Positions 55,682-64,000 of a stretch of DNA of 64,000 nt are shown piece by piece. This DNA is from Meconema thalassinum (taxonomy: Eukaryota; Arthropoda; Insecta; Orthoptera; Tettigoniidae). Positions within the stretch are counted from its first letter, which is position 1; every line of letters starts with the position of its first letter. The notes beneath the pieces are model-generated. The model did no database searches. It was not told the DNA's origin and was given only the letters and a program-made list of their open reading frames with translations. The DNA is taken from positions 357,412,779-357,476,778 of the forward strand of contig OX336393.1 in the NCBI GenBank assembly GCA_946902985.2. Direction: 5' to 3'. The translations under genes and the position numbers were made by a program.

Positions 55682-58340
55682 GTTAGTATAACCACGGTGG
55701 TGTCAAAACATAGCTAATACCTAATTTTCCTGATTGAGGAGATTAGGGTAACACAGTGGTGATAGAAGTAGGAATCTACAAAGAGCCACGTGGAGTTTCA
55801 GAGAAGGACTCCACAGATAAAAGACAATAGCCGTCCGAATTCAGTTCCGGCGCATAGTATCAAATAAACAATTGTAAAAGCGCAGTATGGCGACTTCAGG
55901 GGTGAACGTAAAACATTCCGTTTTCCCAGATAGACAATTGCGAACCGGAAAAGGCTATATTATCGTGCAGTATTGTAAATGCCGATAAATTAAACACCGG
56001 AATTAGGAGGGAACTCATTATCCAAGGAGGTTTCATTTCGTACGAGACTGTCAATATCAGAATAAGAGGTAGAAGGCAGCGTCGAAAATTGCACCCCTGG
56101 GATTTGGTGAAGTAGGAATTCACGTGTGTTTGTTACCACAAAAGTGAATTTCTGTGTGTGTAAATATAATATTAAGTGAAAGTTATAATTCTTTTTAGTG
56201 TAGTGAAAATGTGTGTAAACCCTCATATTAATCTAAAAATGTGTAATCAAGAGGGCAATTTAATAAGTGTAAGTGTGTGTATCACCATGAAGTAAGAAAT
56301 TTAATGTGGGCCGAATGTCGTTCCACTGGAATTCGGACGAAGGGGCCGGATAAGCCATGTAAGTAACACCCCAATTTTTATGTGTTTTGGATTCGGGAGT
56401 CTCATGTAACAATGGTAACCACGGAGAAAGTATTCTCCAGTATTAAAAATCAGGGATGTAAAACTGTGTGAAAATGATAAGTGCGAAATCTAAAGTAAAA
56501 ATTGCTAAAATGTATTGTGTAATCAAATGAAATCGTATTCAGTGGAAAACTTGTGAATATAAAAAGATTAATGTTATTTAAAAGGCAAACAGAATAATAT
56601 AAAAAGGAAAATGTAATATAAAATAATATGGAAATAATATTCAAATATGAGCCGTTGTGTGCTAAAAATAATGAGAATAATGTAATGAATAAATTAATTA
56701 TTGAAATAATAATTCAAGTATGAGCAGTTGTGTGCTAAAATATTGATAATAATAATTATGGAACCAGTTGTGTTCTTTGAAATGAAAAGTCGAGACTTAG
56801 TAAAAGGCAAATCTGTTAATTATGGACGAAGATATAAATGAATTACGTTGAAATAAATATTAAACTTTGGAAGGCATCACGAATGTATTGATTGTCGCCT
56901 TTGAGCGCTAAATAATAAATGGTCACGCTAAAATTGCGGTGAAGATAAGGCCAGGAGTTATAATTGTGGGGATCAGCTGGGTGAAGTAATTTATTTTGTA
57001 TGTGTTTGCTGTGACAAACTTTTAAAAAAGGTGCTTTATTATTGTCAAGCGTGGAATTGTGTGCGAATACCTTTTCCCAAAGTCGCTTTTATTATTGTTA
57101 GGAGGAGTGGTTAGATACCCTCGCTCTATGGAATTAGCCCTAAACCCTCGAGAATGGAAGTGTCCTAGAGGCTGGCCAGAGAATCGAACCAGATGTCTCT
57201 CACGTCGGAAGCCCCTTAATTATGATTGGTTTTGAATTCTTACTTCCCAGTGTTAAAACGCCGAAATTATAATCATACCTGAGCTACAGTTATAGGTCAG
57301 TGGAACCTCAGAATATTGTTGTTATATTAATGTGTTGTGTAGCCTTCCCACGTTCAGTTTCACGCTTGTATGAATGCGGTGTTTAAAGTCCCGTCTAAGA
57401 AAGGAGGGAGCATTGACTCTCCTCCCCCTGTCATAAATTTAAGCCGGTAGTGTCTCGACGTTTTCTTAATGGAGGTCACGGTTGGGGTAGGCCCAGGACA
57501 GCGACAATTCATGTCAGCACTCTGATCTATTAAACCTTTTAATGGACCGGTAATCTGTACCGTGTTTTATATTGATTCATTATCCTTGCCGTTGCATTAT
57601 AGATCCGCACTTCATGAATAATTAAATTGTCAATTGAGACAATAAAGAAAATCCCTTTGCATTGTTGCATGATAAATGTTATTGTTCCCAAGTATTGTTG
57701 GAGATATTGAGTAGCTGGGAGTCTATTTCGAATTGAGTAAATCGGTAGTCTTTAACGCTTGTGGTACATGAGATTCCCGAAACAAATACAGTTTTGGTAG
57801 TGTTGGAGAGAGGGATGATATATTGAGAATGTCATGTGGTACCCAAATGAATGGTAATTGTTGATACCATTGAATTGTATTTAACTCAAATGTCTTTTTA
57901 ATATATATTCAAATTTGGAATACTTATGTTTTTTACACATAAAATTATATGTAATAGTTTATCCGAGACCTTTAGAGCTCGTTTTGAGAAAGTTATAATG
58001 TTGCTAAATGGAAGTGAAACCAGTTTTGATAATAATGTTTAGGGTTCATTGGAACCTAAATTATTGATTGTTTTCTGATAAATGTGTATTGTTCCTTGTT
58101 CATTAGAACAAGCGTGATATTGATTCAATTGTTTTGTGTGTTGTAGCGCCAAATTTTGAGAATTAAAAAGTTTTATTAGTAGGATTTTGAATTTCATTTT
58201 AGCGAAGTGTTATCCTAAGCTTGATCCTATAATGTTTGAATCACTCAGTGGGAGGACGTTCTATGCCCCCAAAGAGATAAGACAGAGCAGCTGGATAGTG
58301 ATTTGCATATTTCTTTTACGAAAGGGCACAGTAAATCCAC
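55682..58340. other. Unassigned AT-rich non-coding region
   Basis: No frame above about 85 codons and no recognised motif. A G/C-richer island at 57380-57520 could be part of a worn LTR, but I found no partner copy. Confidence 0.4.
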
Positions 58341-58344
58341 TTTA

Positions 58345-58640
58345 CAATATGCAGCGCACGAATAGATCCAACAAATGGGCGACGTCGCGCGAAGCGTTTC
58401 AACTAAGTCCCATTTGCGTTCATATACCATTCGTCCGATAGCGAGGAAACTAGGGTGAGATGTTGTGTACACTCCAGGGAAGATTCCTGGCTTAGTACGT
58501 GAATTTCACAATAGGTAGTGCACGAGTAGATTCAACAAATGACTGACGGCACGCGAATCGATTAAACAAAATCCCGTATGCGTTCATATGCCATTCATCC
58601 GATTGCGTTGAAACTTTGGTGAATTGTTGTGCATGCTCCC
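58345..58640 (+). repeat. Diverged tandem repeat, ~168-bp period
   Basis: The segment with GCACGAATAGATCCAACAAA, 'tgcgttcatataccattc' and 'gttgtgtacactcc' is followed 168 bp later by a diverged copy (GCACGAGTAGATTCAACAAA and so on). Two units only. Confidence 0.75.
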
Positions 58641-58962
58641 ACGGTTGTTTCTAATTTAGTTAATCAATTTCATGATAGTTTAGAGGAAGTTAACGGAAAT
58701 TGAAAAAAATGTGTATCCAAAAGCACTTCAAGAAACAGAATTACAACGCCAACAGTTTCTTTGATTGGCATTGCAACGCATGCCGGTTTCAGCTTGTTGA
58801 TAACTAAAGTTATCCTTAACCTTTTATAGGGCAGACTCTTTCATTCTAAATTTACTTGAATTTTTTAAATTTAAATTTCCATTTCAGATCTAATTTTATT
58901 TTGATTTAAAATATTCAATATTATCATTTTTAAATACATTTTAAAAACTATCTATTTGTTTG

Positions 58963-59150
58963 TCGCCTCCGTAGCGTAGCGGTCAGCATGGTTAGCTGCC
59001 GCCCCGGAGGTCCTGGGTTCGATTCCCGGCTCTGCCACGAAATTTGAAAAGTGGTACTGTACCATTATTCCTAAAGGTCTTAAGTACAGATATGGATACA
59101 GTATTTTGGAACGCCCTGTAACTTTCAAGCTAGCCACTGAAGTCTATCAT
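58963..59150 (+). repeat. tRNA-derived SINE
   Basis: The head has box A (GTAGCGTAGCGGTCAGCATG) and box B (GGGTTCGATTCCCGGC), then 'ctctgccacgaaatttgaaa', a body I recognise from insect SINEs. The anticodon arm is not canonical. On the minus strand it gives the often seen spurious frame ending RTSGAAANHADRYATEA. Confidence 0.8.
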
Positions 59151-59318
59151 AACAGCTGGTCTACAGCAAGCAGAAGTTCTGCTATCAAGAATGGATCGGT
59201 AGAGCTCGTATTTCCGATGAGAAGCCCGAAGGTCATCGATAATAATCATATTGACATTGTCAAACATTATATCGATTGATTCGCCTGAGAATGATTGTTG
59301 TCGTTTCAGTCTTCAGTC

Positions 59319-60509
59319 TTTTGACTGGTTTGATGCAGATCTCCATGCCTCCCTGTCCTGAGCTAATCGTTTCATCTCTACATAGCTACCACACCCTACA
59401 TCCGAGGCAATCTGTTTAACATATCCTAACCTTGGTCTACCCCTACAGTTCTTGTCCTCGACCCTTCCCTCCATAACTTAGCCTGCTATTCCTGGGTGTC
59501 TTAGTATGTGTCCTACCAATCTATCTCTTCTCATCATTAGCAGTCGCCAGAAACATCTCTCCTCTCCCACTCGTCTTAATACCTCTTTGTTTGTAACCCT
59601 ATCTACCCATCTGATCTTCATCATTCTCCTGTAACACCACATTTCAAATGCTTCAATTCTCCTCTTTTCTGCTGCACCAATAGTCCATGTTTCACTTCCA
59701 TAGAGCGCCACGCTCCAGACAAAGGCTTTCAAAAATGACTTCCTAATACCTAAATCTATATTCGATATCACCAGATTCCTTTTTCGTAGAAATGCTTTCT
59801 TTGCCTGAGCCAAACTACTTTTTATATCCTCTTTGCTTCGTCCATCACTGGTTATTCTGCTTCCTAAGTAACAGAAGTCTCCTACTTCCTTCAGCTTTTC
59901 ACCTGCCAATTTGATCTCCATAGAGGTTTCTGATTTATTTCGGCTGCATTCCAGTATTTTTGTTTTACATTTATTAATTTTCATCATGAATTCTTTCCGT
60001 AAGACGGAGTCCATACCATTCAAAAACTCATTCAAATCCTCAGGCTTGTCGGCCAAGATGACGATGTCATAAGCAAATCGCAGAGTTGAAATTATTTTTC
60101 CTTGAATCTTCACTCCCACTTTAAATTTTTCTCTAATTTCCTTCATTGCTTGTTCAATGTAAAGATTGAAAAGTATGGGTGATAAGTTGCAGCCTTGCCT
60201 TACACCTTTCTGAATACCAGCTTCTCTCTCATGTCCTTCGACTCGAATGACTGCTGTTTGGTTTCTGTATAGATTGTATATCACCCTCCTATCCCTGTAC
60301 TTTATTCCAATCGATTTCAAAATGTCAAATAATTTAGTCCAATCAACGTTATCAAAAGCCTTTTCTAAGTCTACAAAAGCCATGAACGTTCTCTTATCTT
60401 TCCTTATTCTACCTTCCAAAATCAGCCTAAGACTTAGTACAGCTTCCCTTGTTCCTACATTTCTCCTGAAACCAAACTGGTCTTCACCCAACTCCGTTTC
60501 TATCTGGCT
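59319..60509 (-). pseudogene. RTE reverse transcriptase, palm to C-terminus
   Basis: Reading starts after an in-frame TAA at 60510-60512 and shows LGEDQFGFRRNVGTREAVL, FMAFVDLEKAFDNVDW (motif A with its aspartate) and GVRQGCNLSPILFNLY (motif B). The catalytic box reads FAYD where the family has FADD, a change at 60069-60071 that removes one metal-binding aspartate. The RTE-type tail follows (YGSETWTIGAAEKRRIEAFE, MWCYRRMMKIRW). A stop at 59478 is followed one frame over by CRGRPRLGYVKQIASDVG and AQDREAWR, ending TGA near 59319. It cannot have polymerase activity. Confidence 0.8.
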
Positions 60510-60559
60510 TTAAATCCTCTTGTAAATTATTCTAGACAGGATCTTTGAAGCATGAGTAA

Positions 60560-61012
60560 TCAAGCTGATTGTACGGTAATATTCACATCTGTCGGCTCCC
60601 ACTTTCTTTGGTATACATTCTTCTTGAAATCAGGGGGTACCTCACCTGTCTCATAAATCCTACACACCAAGTGAAATAACCTGATCAGAGCTTCATCTCC
60701 TATGCAGCGTAGCAACTCAATCGGTATATCATCTATGCCTGGTGTTTTGATCCTGCTTAAGTATTCCAAAGCTTTATCAAATTCTGATCTCAATATTAAA
60801 TCTCCTTTCGCATCCACATCAATTTCCTCCTCCCTTTCTATTACATGATTCTCAATCTCCTTTCCCATATACAAACTCTCTATGTAAGCTTTCCATCTCT
60901 CAACCTTTTCTTCCCTATCTGTTAGAGGCTTTCCATTTGTGTCCTTAATATTACAGCACTTAGTCTTCTTTTCCCCAAAAGTATTCTTAATCCTTCGATA
61001 AGCTAAATGCAC
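60560..61012 (-). pseudogene. RTE reverse transcriptase, N-terminal part
   Basis: The frame contains the linker before the polymerase and RT motif 0/1: LILRSEFDKALEYLSRIKTPG, IDDIPIELLRCIGDEAL and IYETGEVPPDFKKN, typical of RTE elements. It then leaves frame near 60610-60640. The expected continuation (IPKKVGADRCEYYR) is visible one frame over. Sequence upstream of 61012 belongs to the foldback repeat, so the ATG at 61042 is not a native start. Confidence 0.75.
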
Positions 61013-61757
61013 TATGGGAGTCGAAACTCCACTCCAAAGCAATTATAACCTTACCTTGGCATTGAATATATAATTTTCAAAAGAAAATATATGTATTGTC
61101 CGTTGAGCCATTATATATTTAAACACAAATTGTGCTAAATGTTCCGGCATAACTTAACAAAATGACAGCGTTTCGCCCCGGTGTGCTATTGGGCTCTTCA
61201 GTTGGTTCAAGCTCACCTCACCAAGACACTGTCTAGTACACACTGGGAAGGCCATTGCAAGACGTATTTGATACTGGCTTTGCTCGTGACGCGGATACAT
61301 ATGTATCAAATACGTCTTGCAATGGCCTACCCAGTGTGTACTAGACAGTGTCTTGGTGAGGTGTGCTTTAACCAACTGAAGAGCCCAATAGCACACCGGG
61401 GCGAAACGCTGTCATTTTTTGAGTTATGCCGGAACATTTAGCACAATTTGTGTTTAAATATATAATGGCTCAACGGACAATACATATATTTTCTTTTGAA
61501 AATTATATATTCAATGCCAAGGTAAGGTTATAATTGCTTTGGAGTGGAGTTTCGACTCCCATAGCGCACTGGCTTTGCTTGTGACGCGGATACATATGTA
61601 TCAAATACGTCTTGCAATGGCCTTCCCAGTGTGTACTAGACAGTGTCTTGGTGAGTTGTGCTTTATCCAACTGAAGAGCCCAATAGCACACCGGGGCGAA
61701 ACGCTGTCATTTTGTTGAGTTATGCCGGAACATTTAGCACAATTTGTGTTTAAATAA
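61013..61757. repeat. Foldback repeat with an extra direct copy
   Basis: Arms at 61013-61275 and about 61306-61563 are inverted copies of about 260 bp, with only about 30 bp between them. A third copy, in the orientation of the right arm, follows at 61568-61757 and starts with the same spacer 'ctggctttgcttgtgacgcg'. Shared pieces include 'cactgtctagtacacactgg' and 'gaagagcccaatagcacacc'. No coding frame. It could be a MITE-type foldback or a partial insertion into its own kind. Confidence 0.85.
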
Positions 61758-64000
61758 GGGCAAATACATTATAGAAAACACAAAAGACAATAAGGGATGT
61801 ATCAGTAAAAAATGATTAATGAATGATTAATACGAATTAAAGTATATTTAGCGCTATATGTAAGGAGTTATTTATGTCTGTATGCATATTTCCATGGCAG
61901 AAAGCTATTACAAAGCAAGTATGAAAAACAGAAGATGATCTGTTAAGTTACTGGTGATCACACTACGCCTGCGATACATATCGACTCGTGGCTTTAGAGG
62001 AGTGGGGGTAGTGGATGTCTTCCTCAGGTGACCGCGTGTGGAGAGCAGGGACTCGTGAAACTGACAGCGTGCAGTGATAACCTTGGCAAATAGTGAAAGT
62101 GAAATCGCAAGTTAACGGGATTTCAAAACGTGTGAGCGTGCCGAAGTGTATAAGCTAGTTCGTTCAGCATTCTACGTGGTGTAGAGACTTGCTTAATGGG
62201 AATCAGACATGGTTCAAAACATGTAACATGTTTATCTTTGCGACCGTGTTTCCACCGCCACTAACGGACTAAGCGGAAGGATACCCTCATAATCCCGGCC
62301 GCCAGCTCGGGTGCATTATGTCGTAACACTGTGCTTGTAAACTACATGGAAATGCAGCCTATAGTTGATCCAAACTTTTCACAGTGGCAATACTTCTTTA
62401 AAAAAGCACATTCTTAAACAAGGTGTCAGAGGGAAGGAAAACAATGAAGCCTATATACATTACGATGATAGGCTAGATTACAATAGGAATACTGCATTAG
62501 CAGAGCGATAGCGGGAGCAGTTTGCAGCAACGTTCATTTACTATTAAGTGTACAAGCGAGTTTCGTAATGCCATGGATCGCGCGGCCTCATGCGAACTTG
62601 GTCACATTCGCATCTTCATAGTGGAACAATTTAGCGGCTGTTTGAATTCACTCTCGCTTCATGACGAGTTGATAAACTGTTTGCGGTTCAGCCATCGGTA
62701 TTCTAATGCGTGTGGAAAGATATCGCCAGGATATATTGGGACATTTCGACCGGTGTGGAGTTGTTCGAGCCTAGGAGGACTATGGTTCGTTCTCTGGGGA
62801 CCCAGTTGGAGTCCGGCATGTTTTGTGTTGGTCTGGAGCCTAGAATGGCCAACGATATCCCTTTTTCCACATCCAGATTCGCCAAAGGTACAGATCACTT
62901 CAACTTGTTACTGTAGTGTAGCGGGGCATCTGAGAAACCACTAATGGCCTTATTTTGATTTTTGTAGATTAAATGGTTGAGTAGAGAGTGCAGGTTCGAT
63001 GCCTATTTCGAAGCTGACCTTCTATGATGCCAGGATTTTGACTCATAAAAATGAGTGCATCCTTTTTGTATTTTGATTGATAAATTCAAAATTTCAATAG
63101 TATTTTACAGTATTTAAACTGATATGCTCATCCTTATTGTCGAGAAGTCCCTGTAGGAAGAAGATCTCCAGATTTTTGTATAAGAATATTTCAGTAACGC
63201 AATTTTTTTGCGGCGTTGAGAACTCTGACTGAGTTTTACGTATTCTAGTGCATATGTTCTTTAAGCACTTTCGCTTGGATTATCTTATTCTCTGAGGAGA
63301 ATTTTTCTTTCCTAATTATTATAACGATATTAGGAAGTTTTCGGATCCAGTTATTCTGAATGTTACTTCGAGTTTTTAGACTATTTTTCATCAGTTTATT
63401 AACAGATTTAACTTGTATTTTCTGAGCGTGATTTTCGAAGTGGATTGTTCTAATGGGTCATTAGTCGCTTAGCCTCTGTAGTTAACCTAGATTCATGCTG
63501 TAGGATTAATCCACCGACATTTTCGCGTTCGGGAAATTCAGGGAAGATCTTATTTTGAGATTGGATTTATTTTTATGATCGTTTTTACAACCTCAGTTTT
63601 GAGTGGTTGTGAGTGTTATACTTTTCTTCTCTTATGAAGTTAACACTGGATTAAATTGATATCATTGCCTCTGGTGCAATAGTTTTCCTCTATTAAGAGG
63701 GTATTTGAACGACATCCAAATTTGCGAGGATAATGCCAGGGATGACTTACTATAAGTCAGACGTTTAAGAACTATGAATATTGTAACACATCAATGTAAA
63801 GCAAGTTTTCTAAAAATAGGTAGAGTATTTCTGGAATCCACTAGGCTTTATTAATAACCTGTTACAGAATCAAACTATTTTTCTGAGCACGAGTTCAGGC
63901 TTTTATTATAAACAGCTGATTTTCATAAATGTGGATTTAAAACAGTAAGGCTCCAATTATAGGTGAATGTTAGAATTTAAGAGACATGTATTAGGAATAA
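61758..64000. other. Unassigned non-coding region
   Basis: The longest frame is 62522-62944 (+, 140 codons). It is Cys/Trp/Ser-rich with no motif, and overlaps a reverse frame of similar quality, so I treat it as chance. Box B-like GCAGGTTCGATGCC near 62991 has no matching box A. Confidence 0.4.

Larger units (their letters stand above)
59290..61012 (-). mobile_element. RTE-clade LINE remnant, 5'-truncated
   Basis: The minus strand carries reverse transcriptase and the C-terminal region of an RTE retrotransposon in at least three frame segments. The endonuclease domain is missing, because the copy is cut at 61012 where a foldback repeat begins. The 3' end lies close to 59290, soon after the last codon. 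Confidence 0.8.

Noticed and set aside
58963..59036. Possible functional tRNA gene
   Set aside because: A and B boxes are good, but the anticodon arm is not canonical and the sequence continues into a SINE body.
62522..62944. 140-codon open frame near the right end
   Set aside because: No recognisable domain, odd composition rich in Trp and Cys, and an equally long reverse frame overlaps it.
1..64000. CRISPR arrays, bacterial operons, riboswitches or phage genes
   Set aside because: No such pattern is present; the window is clearly eukaryotic and repeat-dominated.

Overview
This window looks like a piece of a large, repeat-rich insect chromosome. I find no intact host protein-coding gene. 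The evidence for an insect is the set of tRNA-derived SINEs, the mariner, piggyBac, RTE, BEL/Pao and Ty3/gypsy remnants, a (CCTAA)n tract (complement of the insect telomere repeat TTAGG), and the AT-rich non-coding background. A hemimetabolous insect with a big genome would fit, but I cannot name the species.

Layout: 1-3300 is non-coding with one perfect palindrome. 3301-6248 is a satellite-like block (higher-order period about 640-650 bp) interrupted by a piggyBac remnant. 6250-9050 holds SINE fragments, a small tandem repeat and a 0.7-kb deleted mariner. From 9049 to 40256 a second copy of the same satellite has been split by nested insertions. The first is a very young BEL/Pao element (12093-20815, 2.34-kb LTRs, TSD ACGTG). 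The second is a Helentron/HINE-like element (20830-40002), into which a 17.6-kb giant palindrome (22298-39936) has inserted. After the satellite ends, a second-subfamily HINE (40257-about 42388) follows. A decayed gypsy element occupies 43078-55677 (TSD GTGC) and carries three further insertions. The right end holds SINEs, an RTE remnant on the minus strand (59290-61012), a foldback repeat (61013-61757), and sequence in which I recognise nothing.

The main discovery candidate is the giant palindrome at 22298-39936. Its two arms are each about 6.2 kb and nearly identical. Its tips read 5'-AG...CT-3', and it is flanked by a perfect 6-bp duplication, ATTGTG. Length, tips and TSD match Polinton/Maverick elements, but I see no polymerase, integrase, ATPase or capsid gene. 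The 3.5-kb loop instead carries a frameshifted FLYWCH zinc-finger gene, telomere-like repeats and a GTGGGAGCAAA minisatellite. The right arm was later hit by a 1.72-kb HINE, and the left arm preserves the unoccupied target site.

The coding pieces are nearly all broken. The BEL gag-protease is open and in frame, but its reverse transcriptase and integrase core are replaced by about 445 open codons that I do not recognise. The gypsy gag is split by a SINE, and its pol has frameshifts and two large deletions. The RTE has a frameshift, a stop and a mutated catalytic box. The element most likely to have moved recently is the BEL copy, because its LTRs differ at only about three positions.
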